Numbered from the stretch's first letter, positions 50,743 to 60,176 are shown. The stretch is DNA of 64,000 nt from Bacteroidota bacterium (GCA_024279935.1 JAJRQZ010000066.1:1-64000), one strand, 5' to 3'. Notes: generated by a model not told the origin, from the sequence alone. Program-made: numbers and translations.

Positions 50743-52617
50743 TCACCCATTCATCGAAATCAGGAATTCTTCATTGGTGGCAGTAAACCTCATCTTTTCT
50801 TTGAGGAAATTCATTGCCTCTAAAGGATTCATGTCCGAGAGGTGGTTCCGAAGTATCCAAATGCGTTGAAGCAAGTCTTTGTCAACGAGCAGATCCTCAC
50901 GGCGGGTGCTTGAGCCTACAATATCGATTGCAGGATAAATGCGTTTGTTCGAAAGTTTGCGGTCAAGTTGTAATTCCATATTACCGGTTCCCTTAAACTC
51001 CTCGAAAATAACCTCGTCCATCTTCGAGCCTGTGTCAACAAGTGCTGTGGCAAGGATAGTTAGGGAGCCTCCGTTTTCTATCTGACGGGCCGCACCAAAG
51101 AAACGTTTCGGTTTTTGAAGCGCATTGGCCTCCACGCCACCCGACAAAACCTTGCCAGATGCAGGCGACACTGTATTGTAAGCCCTTGCCAGCCTTGTTA
51201 TCGAGTCTAAAAGAATAACGACATCATGCCCTGTTTCAGTCAGCCTCTTGGCTTTCTCCAAGATAAGGTTGGCGATTTTAACGTGCTTATCGGCCGGCTC
51301 GTCGAAAGTTGAGGCAATAACTTCGGCATTTACGCTTCTACGCATGTCGGTAACCTCTTCAGGACGCTCGTCGATAAGCAGAACGATCAGGTAAACCTCG
51401 GGATGGTTGGCAGCAATTGCGTTGGCAACTTCTTTTAGGAGAACGGTTTTTCCTGTTTTTGGTTGCGAAACGATAAGCCCCCTCTGTCCTTTGCCAATAG
51501 GTGCGAACATATCCATTACCCTTGTAGAGATTGTTTCTTGCTCATGACCTGTCAGCTTAAATTTTTCCTGCGGGAAAAGCGGGGTTAAAAAGTCGAAAGG
51601 CACCCTGTCGCGGACTTCGTCAGGTGATTTTCCGTTAATCTTCTCGATCTTGATGAGCGGAAAGTATTTCTCGCCTTCTTTTGGTGGTCTTATGCCACCG
51701 AAAACGGTGTCGCCGGTTTTGAGACCGAATAATTTCACCTGTGATTGCGATACATAAATATCGTCGGGCGAATTGAGGTAGTTATAATCGCTGGATCTAA
51801 GGAAACCGTAGCCATCAGGCATCATCTCCAAAACTCCTTCCGCAAAAACCGTTCTGTCCCACACAAATTTAGGTGCAGGTGGCTTTACTTCCTTAAGCTC
51901 GCGTTTTGCCGGAGGTGTCGGTTGGCGCTGTTGCATGTTCCTGTCTTGCGATGACGAGCGCTCCGGTTTCGGTTCGGAAGTGTTTGTTTCTTCAGGCTTT
52001 TGCTGAACGCTGACTTTCTCGACTTTTTGCGGTTCGTTGGGAATTCTACGTCTCTTGTATTTGTCTGAATCAACAATTATTTCTTTTGTTGTCGCCGCTT
52101 TTTCTTTGTCCGAAGTTTTCAGTTCGGTTTTCTCTGTTGCTTTTTCTTTTACGTCTTTGGGCTTTTCTTCCGTTTTTTTAGCCGGGGTTTCAACAACTTT
52201 GTCCTGAGTTTTGGCTTCAGGCTTGTTCTCGGGCTTCTCGGCAGTATCTTTAACTTCCTTTTTTGGGGCAAGTTTTTTTGGCCGGCCCCTGCGTTTTTTA
52301 ACCTCTTCCTTCTTTTCGGGAGTTTTGTCCTTGCTCTCCGAGGCAGCCTCCTTTTTCTCGGTTTTAGGTTTGCTGACTGCTTTGTCTTTAGTGGTTTTTT
52401 CCTTTTTTGCCGGAGCGTTCCGTTTCTTGCTCTTTTCCAAGATACGTTTTTTTTCTTCGTCAAGAACTTCCTTTGATGGATTAAGTGCTTGATGATCAAG
52501 GATTTTGTAAATTAAATCCTGTTTATTTAGTTTCTCTGATTTTGGAATTTGTAATCCTTTTGCTATTTGTCTTAAATCGGCAACGAGTTTGCCGTTAAGC
52601 TCTATTATGTCGTACAT
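50743..52617 (-). CDS. rho: Transcription termination factor Rho with long basic N-terminal extension
   Basis: A 624-aa hexameric RNA helicase. Residues about 1-45 are the Rho N-terminal helical domain; residues about 55-230 are an insertion rich in Lys, Glu, Pro and Thr ([15 protein letters not shown]); the RNA-binding fold starts near 265 ([16 protein letters not shown]). The ATPase has [38 protein letters not shown] and [16 protein letters not shown]. This is about 200 residues longer than E. coli Rho; insertions of this kind are known in Bacteroidota. It is likely a low-complexity domain that modulates RNA binding. A terminator lies downstream in the neighbouring DUF1573 gene. Confidence 0.95.
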   Translation of the reverse strand: MYDIIELNGKLVADLRQIAKGLQIPKSEKLNKQDLIYKILDHQALNPSKEVLDEEKKRILEKSKKRNAPAKKEKTTKDKAVSKPKTEKKEAASESKDKTPEKKEEVKKRRGRPKKLAPKKEVKDTAEKPENKPEAKTQDKVVETPAKKTEEKPKDVKEKATEKTELKTSDKEKAATTKEIIVDSDKYKRRRIPNEPQKVEKVSVQQKPEETNTSEPKPERSSSQDRNMQQRQPTPPAKRELKEVKPPAPKFVWDRTVFAEGVLEMMPDGYGFLRSSDYNYLNSPDDIYVSQSQVKLFGLKTGDTVFGGIRPPKEGEKYFPLIKIEKINGKSPDEVRDRVPFDFLTPLFPQEKFKLTGHEQETISTRVMDMFAPIGKGQRGLIVSQPKTGKTVLLKEVANAIAANHPEVYLIVLLIDERPEEVTDMRRSVNAEVIASTFDEPADKHVKIANLILEKAKRLTETGHDVVILLDSITRLARAYNTVSPASGKVLSGGVEANALQKPKRFFGAARQIENGGSLTILATALVDTGSKMDEVIFEEFKGTGNMELQLDRKLSNKRIYPAIDIVGSSTRREDLLVDKDLLQRIWILRNHLSDMNPLEAMNFLKEKMRFTATNEEFLISMNG

Positions 52618-52734
52618 AAAAAATGGTTTTGTGAAATAATCCGATTTTGTTTAACCGCGATTTGAAAATTTATTATGAGAAAATTTCTTCTATAATGGAA
52701 TATAAAATAAGTTATCTTGTCCTTTTATGAGCCG

Positions 52735-52742
52735 CAAATATA
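52735..52742 (-). promoter_or_regulatory. -7 promoter element of rho
   Basis: The minus strand reads TATATTTG, 118 bases before the rho ATG. The long AT-rich leader may carry autoregulation, as rho leaders do elsewhere, but I see no defined fold. Confidence 0.45.
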
Positions 52743-52831
52743 TAAATAAATCAGATAACTGTGGCATTTTAACGTTTTTTATTTGTATTTAAAATAATCA
52801 CGAAAAACACATCGCTTTGATGGCTTATTAT

Positions 52832-52839
52832 TATTTTTG
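52832..52839 (+). promoter_or_regulatory. -7 promoter element of the DUF4293 gene
   Basis: TATTTTTG lies 31 bases before the ATG at 52870, and confirms that start over one at 52837. Confidence 0.5.
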
Positions 52840-52869
52840 CATTTTTATATCGAAATAATTTTAAAAGAT

Positions 52870-53343
52870 ATGTTACAACGTATTCAAAGCGTGTTTTTGT
52901 TACTCGCGGCTATAAGCTTAAGTTTAATGTTCTTTTTTCCGATTGCTGAATTTATAGGGATTAAGGATTCGTTGATACTTTATATATTTAAGGTACAGAG
53001 CCTGGTGCCGGCCTCAACAAATGTTTACGATATTTGGTTTGTCATGCCGTTATTGGCGGTGGTTTCTTTGGTTGTCATTTTTTCGCTGCTCACGATTTTT
53101 ATGTATAAAAACAGGATGGGGCAAATAAAGGTAATAAGGTTTTTAATGTTGCTGATAGCTGCGCTGATAGGCTTGGTATTCCTTTATTATTATGATATAC
53201 TTGCCGCTGACAGTGGGTCCGAGCCTGATTTTATCCAAATTGGCGCTTTTGCCCCGCTTGCTAGCCTGGTGTTCTTGTTCCTTGCCAATAAGGGGGTTGT
53301 GAAAGATGAGAAACTAATTAAATCAGCCGACAGGCTGAGGTAG
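52870..53343 (+). CDS. DUF4293 membrane protein
   Basis: A 157-aa protein with four helices. MLQRIQSVFLLLAAISLSLM is the standard start of DUF4293, a Bacteroidota family found beside rho. The start at 52870 is 31 bases after the TATTTTTG promoter; a longer frame from 52837 begins inside that promoter. The role is not known. It diverges from rho and is convergent with the phosphodiesterase gene. Confidence 0.88.
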   Translation: MLQRIQSVFLLLAAISLSLMFFFPIAEFIGIKDSLILYIFKVQSLVPASTNVYDIWFVMPLLAVVSLVVIFSLLTIFMYKNRMGQIKVIRFLMLLIAALIGLVFLYYYDILAADSGSEPDFIQIGAFAPLASLVFLFLANKGVVKDEKLIKSADRLR

Positions 53344-53350
53344 GCAAATA

Positions 53351-53851
53351 TTAAACGGCTGACCTCCTGTCGGTTTCAAAAATACTTAAGTCCGTTATCC
53401 TTTCATTGTCGATAATAAATTTAACCAGGGTTATTTTATTGTGAAAACCTGATTTTCCGGCTGCGCCGGGGTTTATGTGCAATAATTGGTTCTTCTTGTC
53501 ATTTATTACTTTTAGGATATGCGAATGGCCTGAAATGAAAAGCTTAGGCTTTATTTCTTTTATCTTGACCCCAACCCCTTTGGCATATCTCCCCGGATAT
53601 CCGCCTATATGCGTCATCATTACCTTTACGCCTTCACAATAAAACACTTCGGTTTCCTTGAAAAATCGCAGCAGTCCACCGTCGATGTTGCCGTAAACAG
53701 CCCGTAAAGGCTTGAAAGACTTTAACTTGTCTGCTGTCTCAATATCTCCTACATCACCTGCGTGCCATATTTCATCGCAATCGGCAAAAAAAGAAAAAAT
53801 CTTGGGGTGAAGATAAGAATGGGTGTCCGACAATAGACCGATACGAGTCAT
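53351..53851 (-). CDS. YfcE/MJ0936-type metallophosphoesterase
   Basis: A 166-aa protein with a complete calcineurin-like set of metal motifs: GLLSDTHSYLH, IWHAGDVGD, AVYGNIDG, MMTHIGGYPGR and LFISGHSHILK. These proteins hydrolyse phosphodiesters with a two-metal centre; their natural substrates are mostly unknown. The ATG at 53851 gives MTRIGLLSDTH, the family start; an in-frame GTG-like start at 53869 would overlap the upstream gene's stop. It is 1 base from the end of the DUF3078 gene, so the two share a transcript. Confidence 0.92.
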   Translation of the reverse strand: MTRIGLLSDTHSYLHPKIFSFFADCDEIWHAGDVGDIETADKLKSFKPLRAVYGNIDGGLLRFFKETEVFYCEGVKVMMTHIGGYPGRYAKGVGVKIKEIKPKLFISGHSHILKVINDKKNQLLHINPGAAGKSGFHNKITLVKFIIDNERITDLSIFETDRRSAV

Positions 53852-53852
53852 A

Positions 53853-54752
53853 TCAGAATGAATATCCAATACCTAACATTAGCAATTGCTTAAACTGCGT
53901 GCGCGGTCCCAATGGTATGTCGTTGGCATCTTTTAATATAACGTCATCGTCGTAAATAAGCTCGGTAGAGAGGTTTACGTTCAGCCAGCTGTTTACTTTT
54001 AACTCCACTAATACCTGCCAGTTGACATCTATGTTTTGAGGCTTGTCGAGATAGTCGGAAAAAAGCTCGAGCTTAGTTGCCAGATTGACGTTTTTTGCCA
54101 CTTCATAACTCAACACCATAAGCAGCTTGGCCCCGAAGGCGCTTTTTACCTGTTTGGCATTTTGTACATCACCATTAAGAGTGTCGGCGGGTTTTAGGCC
54201 GAAAGCACCTTGGTTTGCAAGGTCTTGATCCATTACGACTATCCATCTCGGGGTTATTGGTGAGAAGTTGGCCGTGAAATGATTGCTTGGCTTATAAGTT
54301 ATCCCGGGACCCAGGTCGATATAGGCCGGCGACATAAAACCGGAAATATTATTCGTTGAATCTTTCCCGTAATCGTAACCTTTTGCAAACTGTGATTTAA
54401 AACTTAATACGGCCGATAAAGCCCAGTTTTTGCGTAAATCGTAGTTATAAGATGAAAGGACCTCGATCTTGTCCTCTGTTTTCATGGCTTTGCTCTTACC
54501 GATCATATTATATCCGTAGGCAATATCGAACCAATTGGTCCACGAATGCCTTCCTTTCGAATAATTGGCATCCATAGTGTATTTGGCAACTGCAGTAAGC
54601 GAGTTCTCGCCTCCTGCCGTCCAGTTCGAAAAATAGGATTGTGAGAAATTCAGGCTGGCTTTTCCTTTAAGGGCCCAGTTTTTAATAGTGTCGTTTTGTG
54701 AATATCCCCCGTTACCGGCAATCACCAATATCAACAGTAAAGTTTTTTTCAT
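53853..54752 (-). CDS. DUF3078 exported protein
   Basis: A 299-aa protein with a signal peptide (LLLILVIAGNGGYSQ). The body shows the alternating strands of a beta-barrel or porin-like protein, with NWALKGKASLNFSQSYFSNWTAGGENS near the start, a pattern typical of DUF3078, and a C-terminal aromatic end (LLMLGIGYSF), fitting an outer-membrane protein. The ATG at 54752 is preferred since a TATATTTG promoter lies at 54781-54788; a longer frame from 54860 overlaps the TonB gene. Role unknown. Confidence 0.85.
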   Translation of the reverse strand: MKKTLLLILVIAGNGGYSQNDTIKNWALKGKASLNFSQSYFSNWTAGGENSLTAVAKYTMDANYSKGRHSWTNWFDIAYGYNMIGKSKAMKTEDKIEVLSSYNYDLRKNWALSAVLSFKSQFAKGYDYGKDSTNNISGFMSPAYIDLGPGITYKPSNHFTANFSPITPRWIVVMDQDLANQGAFGLKPADTLNGDVQNAKQVKSAFGAKLLMVLSYEVAKNVNLATKLELFSDYLDKPQNIDVNWQVLVELKVNSWLNVNLSTELIYDDDVILKDANDIPLGPRTQFKQLLMLGIGYSF

Positions 54753-54780
54753 GATAAATATGTTGATTATTAATTTTTTG

Positions 54781-54788
54781 CAAATATA
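54781..54788 (-). promoter_or_regulatory. -7 promoter element of the DUF3078 gene
   Basis: The minus strand reads TATATTTG, 29 bases before the ATG at 54752. It makes the DUF3078-phosphodiesterase pair independent of the TonB gene upstream. Confidence 0.55.
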
Positions 54789-54804
54789 AATTATTGATTG
54801 ATTA

Positions 54805-55602
54805 TTAAAAGCCGGAATTGGTTTGGTTAGGAATATATTCCCCCCCATTGTTGCCGTCAAGGCGGAACTCGATAAATAATTTTTGCCGGCTTCTGACTGC
54901 CAACCCGTTTTTGATGGCCGGATTCCACTTTATCGTATTTGTAATCCTGACCGCTTCTTCAGTACAGCCGCCCCCAACCGTTTGGTTTACAACTATATTT
55001 GACGGCAAACCGTTTTTCTCTATTATCAGGCTCAGCTCAACCCTTCCCTCGATGTTTAAATCGGATGCTTGTTTTGGATATTGCATTTGGGAATATATGT
55101 AGCTGTAGAGGTTTTTATTGCCCCCTGCCAGAGCCGATTGGGCAACGGTATCCAATTCCTTTCTTGAATATATGCGCAATGATGAATCGATAGGATAGCT
55201 TCTCGCGATTTCTTTATAGCCTCTTCTTTTTACGGCCTTATTGTACTTTTTGATTTTGAAATCGATGGTGAGCTCACCGCTGCCTTTCTTGGCTGCGCCA
55301 TCTGCCAAGGCCGGATTCCATTCTATTAAATCAAATAAACGCAGGGCTTCGGTGTCCAATAAGCTTGACGGGCTTTGTTCAATGGCCCTGTTAACGATTT
55401 TACCATCTTCGTCTGCGGTGAAATTAATGACAACCTTGCCTTCCGCCTTGCTTTTCAATGCCGCCACAGGATAAACAATATGCGTTTCAAGGAATTGCTT
55501 CAGCATGGGCTTGTCCATTTTCGGTTTTGGGGCGCTGTTCAGCTGCCCAAAACAAGTCGATGATATAATAAGCAGGATAATTGCTATCAACCTTAAATTC
55601 AT
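54805..55602 (-). CDS. Exported protein with two TonB C-terminal domains
   Basis: A 265-aa protein. A signal-type helix (LIAIILLIISSTCFGQ) starts it, and two TonB_C domains follow: one at about residues 35-115 (HIVYPVAALKSKAEGKVVINFTADEDGKIVN), the other at about 165-255 (QMQYPKQASDLNIEGRVELSLIIEKNGLPSNIVV). It lacks the proline-rich spacer of a true TonB, so it is unlikely to energise a receptor alone. Proteins with duplicated TonB_C domains are common in Bacteroidota with unclear function. Confidence 0.85.
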   Translation of the reverse strand: MNLRLIAIILLIISSTCFGQLNSAPKPKMDKPMLKQFLETHIVYPVAALKSKAEGKVVINFTADEDGKIVNRAIEQSPSSLLDTEALRLFDLIEWNPALADGAAKKGSGELTIDFKIKKYNKAVKRRGYKEIARSYPIDSSLRIYSRKELDTVAQSALAGGNKNLYSYIYSQMQYPKQASDLNIEGRVELSLIIEKNGLPSNIVVNQTVGGGCTEEAVRITNTIKWNPAIKNGLAVRSRQKLFIEFRLDGNNGGEYIPNQTNSGF

Positions 55603-55720
55603 GCTTCCAATTTTGGATTAAAAATACAAAATTCTTCATTGTGGGCGATAATTATCGCATAGAATAATATTCATGCTGATTATTAACTCAGTTTTATTAG
55701 TAATTTTACTAAAAAAAATA

Positions 55721-57199
55721 ATGGATATTATTTACTTGTTAACAGGATTGGCCACAGGATTGGCAGTTGGCCTTTTGTATATGCGCAATAACCTGAGGGC
55801 TAAAATGTTAGATGCCGTCGGCAAATGCGAATCGAAGATTGATGAACTGAAGGAGGACTATAACCGCATAGATAAGCGCAAAGAGGTTCTGGAGAGCTCG
55901 TTGGGCGATAAGCAGCAGATGCTCATTGAAACCGGCAAAAAGCTGCAAGCAGAGACGGCTTCCAGGCAAAACGCCGAGATGTTGCTGGCCAAAACAAGGT
56001 CCGAGAAAGAAAACCTGTTGTCCGACACCAATAAATTAGAGCTTATGTTAAAAGAGCTAAGCGCCAAACACGAAAAGCTGAATTCTGAAAAGCTTGCTGC
56101 CGAGAAAAACAATATCGTTTTAAGAGAAGAAAACAAATCCCTGCAGGAAAAGCTTGAGAACGAGCGTAAGCAGCTTGAGGACATTCAAAAGAAATTTAAG
56201 GACGAATTTGAGAACCTCGCACATAAGATCCTCCAGAGCAATACTGCCGCGTTTAATACGACATCAACAAAAAACATAAGCGAGTTATTGAATCCGTTGA
56301 AGGAAAAACTAAAGAGCTTTGAGCAGAAAGTCGAGAATACATACGAAAAGGGATTAAAGGGTCAAACAGATTTAAAGGCCGAGCTAAAGCGTTTGCACGA
56401 GCTTAGCCTAAGGTTGGACCAGGATGCGCGCAACCTCACTAATGCTTTGAAGTCGGATAGCAAGAAGCAGGGAAACTGGGGCGAGATGATTTTGGAGAGA
56501 GTGCTTGAACGCTCAGGTTTGCAGAAGGATCAGGAGTATTTTGTACAGCAAACAGCACGCGACGGGGAAGGCAGGATGCTTAGGCCTGACGTGGTTGTCA
56601 AGCTGCCCGACGACAAGCATTTGATAATCGACTCAAAAGTATCCTTGACGGCTTATACCCAGTTCGTGTCGGAAGACGATGGTGTGAACAAGGATGCAGC
56701 ACTGAAGCTTCATCTCGCATCCGTAAAAAAACATATTAAAGAGTTGAGCGCTAAAAGTTATGATAGCCTTTCGGAATTCAACTCGCCTGATTTCGTCTTG
56801 ATGTTCATGCCCATCGAGCCTGCCTTTGCCATAGCCGTCCAAACCGATCCCGAGCTATTCAACTATGCCTGGAAAGAGAGGGTGGTAATAGTTAGCCCGA
56901 CCACGCTATTAGCAACATTGCGCACGGTAGCGTCAATCTGGAAATATGAAAAACAAAACCAAAATGCGCTTGAGATCGCGGAAAGGGGCGGTAAGCTTTA
57001 TGATAAATTCGTGAATTTCGTGAAAGATTTGGATGCTGTTGGCGCTAATTTGCAAAGAGCGAGCAAATCATACGATGAGGCGCAGAAGAAACTAAGCTCG
57101 GGCAGCGGCAATATTTTGCGCCAGGTTGAGCAATTGAAGAAAATGGGGGTAAGTACCAAAAACAGCCTTCCTGATAAATATATAATCGATAATGAATAA
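55721..57199 (+). CDS. rmuC: DNA recombination protein RmuC
   Basis: A 492-aa protein with an N-terminal membrane helix (IIYLLTGLATGLAVGLLYM), a long coiled coil (residues about 25-180, KLELMLKELSAKHEKLNSEKL) and a nuclease-like domain with KKQGNWGEMILERVLERSGL and RPDVVVKLPDDKHLIIDSKVSL. The catalytic-looking D-x-K motif is IIDSKVS. RmuC limits recombination at inverted repeats. The ATG at 55721 begins the membrane helix; a longer frame from 55673 is unlikely. The last 8 bases overlap rlmB. Confidence 0.93.
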   Translation: MDIIYLLTGLATGLAVGLLYMRNNLRAKMLDAVGKCESKIDELKEDYNRIDKRKEVLESSLGDKQQMLIETGKKLQAETASRQNAEMLLAKTRSEKENLLSDTNKLELMLKELSAKHEKLNSEKLAAEKNNIVLREENKSLQEKLENERKQLEDIQKKFKDEFENLAHKILQSNTAAFNTTSTKNISELLNPLKEKLKSFEQKVENTYEKGLKGQTDLKAELKRLHELSLRLDQDARNLTNALKSDSKKQGNWGEMILERVLERSGLQKDQEYFVQQTARDGEGRMLRPDVVVKLPDDKHLIIDSKVSLTAYTQFVSEDDGVNKDAALKLHLASVKKHIKELSAKSYDSLSEFNSPDFVLMFMPIEPAFAIAVQTDPELFNYAWKERVVIVSPTTLLATLRTVASIWKYEKQNQNALEIAERGGKLYDKFVNFVKDLDAVGANLQRASKSYDEAQKKLSSGSGNILRQVEQLKKMGVSTKNSLPDKYIIDNE

Positions 57200-57953
57200 G
57201 ACAGAGAAAGACCAACAGGAAATGATTTATGGCGTCCATCCTCTGCTTGAGGCCGTTGATGCAGGAAAAGACATAGAGAAGGTGCTGGTTCAAAAGGGTT
57301 TGAAAACCGATATGTTCAAGGAACTGATGAGCAAGCTAAAGGAGTATATGGTTCCCGTACAGTTTGTTCCAAGGGAAAAATTAAATCGTTTGAGCCGCAA
57401 AAACCACCAGGGGGTAATATCATTCGTGTCGCCGGTTACTTTTTATAAAATCGAGGATGTGTTAGCTGTAGTTTACGAAAAAGGGGAGGATCCTTTTGTT
57501 CTAATACTCGACAGGCTTACCGACGTCAGGAATTTTGGCGCTGTCCTGCGGTCTGCCGAAGCAGCCGGTGTTCATGCCGTTTTAATTCCTTCGCGAAATA
57601 CGGCTCAGCTGAATTCGGCCACGGTGAAGTCATCGGCCGGGGCAATATATAAAATTCCGATCTGTCGAAGCGAAAACCTGAAAGTGAGCATCAACTATCT
57701 GAAGAATAGCGGATTAAAAATTGCGGCTGCTACCGAGAAGGCAGAAAACAATATTTTCAATACTGACTTAACTGGCCCCTTGGCAATAATAATGGGCTCG
57801 GAAGGAGAAGGTGTCTCAGGTGAATATTTGAAGCAGGCCGACATACATTTTGCTATTCCCATGCTGGGTGAAATAGGATCCTTAAATGTCTCGGTGGCTA
57901 CAGGGATTTCACTCTTTGAGGCAGTCAGGCAGAAAATGCTTTATAAGAATTAA
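57192..57953 (+). CDS. rlmB: 23S rRNA (guanosine-2251-2'-O)-methyltransferase RlmB
   Basis: A 253-aa TrmH-type SPOUT methyltransferase. The N-terminal substrate-binding part starts QEMIYGVHPLLEAV; the SPOUT knot has LILDRLTDVRNFGAVLRSAEAAGVHAVLI, IIMGSEGEGVS and IGSLNVSVATGISLFEAVRQ. It overlaps rmuC by 8 bases, so the two are co-transcribed. The rRNA target is inferred from the family; tRNA-methylating TrmH relatives are possible. Confidence 0.92.
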   Translation: MNKTEKDQQEMIYGVHPLLEAVDAGKDIEKVLVQKGLKTDMFKELMSKLKEYMVPVQFVPREKLNRLSRKNHQGVISFVSPVTFYKIEDVLAVVYEKGEDPFVLILDRLTDVRNFGAVLRSAEAAGVHAVLIPSRNTAQLNSATVKSSAGAIYKIPICRSENLKVSINYLKNSGLKIAAATEKAENNIFNTDLTGPLAIIMGSEGEGVSGEYLKQADIHFAIPMLGEIGSLNVSVATGISLFEAVRQKMLYKN

Positions 57954-58034
57954 GGCAGCCCCCTCCCGGTAATTTAAATGGAACATGGGCGAGGCCCTGC
58001 TGTTCTGTCTTCAAACAAGGCCGCTTGCCCAAAT

Positions 58035-58066
58035 AAAAAAACTCCGGCTGTCATACAACCGGAGCT
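58035..58066 (-). terminator. Intrinsic terminator of rplS
   Basis: On the minus strand, about 20 bases after the rplS stop, CTCCGGTTGT pairs with ACAGCCGGAG (one mismatch) around a 3-base loop, followed by seven T's. A clear factor-independent terminator. Confidence 0.85.
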
Positions 58067-58085
58067 CACAATAATGTCTTTGGGA

Positions 58086-58442
58086 TTATTTTCTCCTTGC
58101 TTCCTTGATCCTTGCTTTTTTGCCTCTCAGCTTGCGGAAGTAAAAAATCCTGGCACGGCGAACAACACCAACTTTATTAATGCTTACGTCTTCCAAGAAC
58201 GGTGACGAAATAGGGAAAATCCGTTCGACGCCAATTCCGTTCGATATCTTTCTTACTGTGAATGTTTCTGTTGGACCACTGCCAACACGCTGTATTACAA
58301 CACCTTGGTATTTCTGTAAACGTTCTTTGTTACCTTCTTTAATCTTATATGTAACCGTAACAGTATCCCCGGCCTTAAATTTCGGGAATTCTTTTACTTC
58401 TACCGAGTCCTCAATCAGTTTTATTAATTCGTTCTTGCCCAT
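58086..58442 (-). CDS. rplS: 50S ribosomal protein L19
   Basis: A 118-aa protein with the L19 pattern: FKAGDTVTVTYKIKEGNKERLQKYQGVVI, ETFTVRKISNGIGVERIFP and the basic C-terminal end RIKEARRK. L19 sits at the 30S-50S interface. The ATG at 58442 (MGKNELI) is chosen over a GTG one codon upstream. It stands alone here rather than in the rpsP-rimM-trmD-rplS order of proteobacteria, with its own TATATTTG promoter and terminator. Confidence 0.97.
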   Translation of the reverse strand: MGKNELIKLIEDSVEVKEFPKFKAGDTVTVTYKIKEGNKERLQKYQGVVIQRVGSGPTETFTVRKISNGIGVERIFPISSPFLEDVSINKVGVVRRARIFYFRKLRGKKARIKEARRK

Positions 58443-58481
58443 CACTTTAAATGTTTAAAATGCTATCGTGAAAAATGAGTG

Positions 58482-58489
58482 CAAATATA
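58482..58489 (-). promoter_or_regulatory. -7 promoter element of rplS
   Basis: The minus strand reads TATATTTG, 40 bases before the rplS ATG. Confidence 0.6.
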
Positions 58490-58686
58490 CATCTATTTAT
58501 TAATTTATAGTTAAAAACTTTATTTTTTTTGATTGTCCCCGAAACTACTGTAATATACAGTAAGACAGTATTATACGGTTTTGTAAATTAGACATATTGT
58601 GGCTCTTTGCCAAAGTTGAAACGAGAATAATTCCAATATGCGATAGTTTCAACATATCAGATGTCGGTTTTTGCATTGAATTATGT

Positions 58687-58710
58687 ACTTAGCCGTGGAC
58701 TTAGCCGTGG
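58687..58710. repeat. 12-base tandem repeat, two copies
   Basis: ACTTAGCCGTGG occurs twice in direct succession (58687-58698 and 58699-58710) and is followed by ACTT, the start of a third copy. It sits at the left edge of the possible inverted-repeat element. Confidence 0.8.
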
Positions 58711-58715
58711 ACTTT

Positions 58716-58940
58716 TCTAACCTGATTAATTTATAAAAAATGACAAAATACTTGTTATTACCATGATCCCAGTACCTTAGAAAAGTATTCCCTAAAATGG
58801 ATTTTAGTCATTTTTTACTAAAGTGCATTTATTTTAACGCATCTGCTTCGTTGCTAAACCTTTGAAATAGACTGCTATATCGTCAGGATTAGACGCCTCG
58901 CATCTGCATCAAACTAAACGCATGAATTAATCAGGCTAAA
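58716..58940. mobile_element. Possible second MITE-like element
   Basis: The left part has CCTGATTAATT (58721-58731) and the right part AATTAATCAGG (58925-58935), exact reverse complements; with neighbouring bases the match is about 16 of 20. No target-site duplication or coding frame is seen, and the exact ends are unclear. The interior contains GCATCTGC twice. It may be a decayed non-autonomous element. Confidence 0.4.
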
Positions 58941-58955
58941 TGGGAATTATTAGTT

Positions 58956-60176
58956 TTATTCATACCTCAAAGCCTTTGCCGGCGATATCCTGGTAATGTA
59001 GTAGCTAGGGCCTATAAGTATCAACAAGCTTAATAAGAATGTAGCCAGGTTTAAATATACGTAATAACTAAAATATAATTCAACGGGCACATAGTCAACA
59101 TAATACGATTGGCTGGACAACTTGATGATTTGAAAATAATATTGCAGGAAATATAAACCTAGTCCCCCAGCGTTTCCCCAGAGCATGCCCTTGCCGATGA
59201 TATGGGCGGCTTTATGCAGAAATATTTTTCTGATCCGGGCATTTCGCATGCCCAATGATTTTAATATCCCTATCATTGCTGTCCTTTCCATGATAATTAT
59301 AAAAAGTGTCGATACCATAGTGATTCCCGCCACCAATATCATCAGGGTCAACACGACGGCCACATTGGTGTCGAGCAGGTCTAGCCAGTTAAATATTTGA
59401 GGATATTCTTGTTTTATGCTGATTACTTGTAAGTTATAGGGGATGGACTTATAAAGCCCCATTTGTGTCTCATCGACAATATCCTGATTCTTACAAAACA
59501 ATTCAATGGTGCCGACCTGATTTTCTGCCCAGCCGTTTAGTTTCCGGATGTGTCGCAGATCACCTATTACATATCTGGAATCGAATTCTTCCAGGCTGGT
59601 TTTGTAGATCCCCGAGATTTTAAACTTCCTTCCCCTTGTCCTCGAATTATCCCCGCTCAAAAACCAAACCCTCAGGTCATCCCCGATATTCAAATTTAAC
59701 TTCCTCGACAAATCCCTTGAAATGAGAACGCTATCGTTTTTAGTGCTAAAGCCGGGGATTTTTCCCTCTGTCAAGCTTTTGTTCAGGAAGTCAAGATTAT
59801 AATCTTTGTCAAGCCCCTTGAAAACAATCCCCTGAATCTGATCGTCGGTTTTGATTACGCCGGCCTTTTTGGCCGTTAAATTTATATATGATATGTTTTT
59901 ATCGGCCTTTAAGCCTGCTATTAATTCATTGTCAAGTGTAATGGCTTGTTCTTCAAGCGATTGGTTGTTGTCGAAGGCGACGATTTTGAGTTGGCTCGAA
60001 AAGCCAGTGACTTTTGAGCTTATGGTGTTCTCGAATCCGACAACTATGGCTATCGACAATATCATGACTGCCAACCCCAGGGAAATGCTGAGTATGGAAA
60101 CCCGGATCACAGGGCCGGAAAAACTTTCTTTTCCTTTATTTGATATGCGATTGGCTATGAAGTACTCTAAATTCAA
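58956..60176 (-). CDS. LolC/E-like ABC transporter permease (FtsX family)
   Basis: A 406-aa inner-membrane protein with one N-terminal helix (VSILSISLGLAVMILSIAIVVGF), a periplasmic MacB-type domain (residues about 50-265) and three C-terminal helices in the FtsX fold (VAVVLTLMILVAGITMVSTL, and near the end ATFLLSLLILIGPSYYI). GILKSLGMRNARIRKIFL is the cytoplasmic coupling loop. It matches LolC/LolE permeases, which extract lipoproteins from the inner membrane. No ATPase gene is adjacent. Together with the LolA-like gene at 45073 it could serve lipoprotein export; MacB-type efflux is an alternative. Confidence 0.85.
   Translation of the reverse strand: MNLEYFIANRISNKGKESFSGPVIRVSILSISLGLAVMILSIAIVVGFENTISSKVTGFSSQLKIVAFDNNQSLEEQAITLDNELIAGLKADKNISYINLTAKKAGVIKTDDQIQGIVFKGLDKDYNLDFLNKSLTEGKIPGFSTKNDSVLISRDLSRKLNLNIGDDLRVWFLSGDNSRTRGRKFKISGIYKTSLEEFDSRYVIGDLRHIRKLNGWAENQVGTIELFCKNQDIVDETQMGLYKSIPYNLQVISIKQEYPQIFNWLDLLDTNVAVVLTLMILVAGITMVSTLFIIIMERTAMIGILKSLGMRNARIRKIFLHKAAHIIGKGMLWGNAGGLGLYFLQYYFQIIKLSSQSYYVDYVPVELYFSYYVYLNLATFLLSLLILIGPSYYITRISPAKALRYE

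Larger units (their letters stand above)
58490..58955. other. Long intergenic region with several repeats, no gene
   Basis: Nearly 470 bases hold no plausible coding frame. Notable are a hairpin with 7-bp arms (TACTGTA at 58546-58552, TACAGTA at 58556-58562), an 8-bp inverted repeat GTTGAAAC/GTTTCAAC (58615-58622, 58646-58653), a 12-base tandem repeat and the inverted-repeat element at 58716-58940. I see no tRNA or known RNA fold. Confidence 0.5.

Noticed and set aside
58615-58653. GTTGAAAC / GTTTCAAC inverted repeat resembling half a CRISPR repeat
   Set aside because: A single pair only, with no regular spacing of further repeats and no cas genes; CRISPR is not supported.
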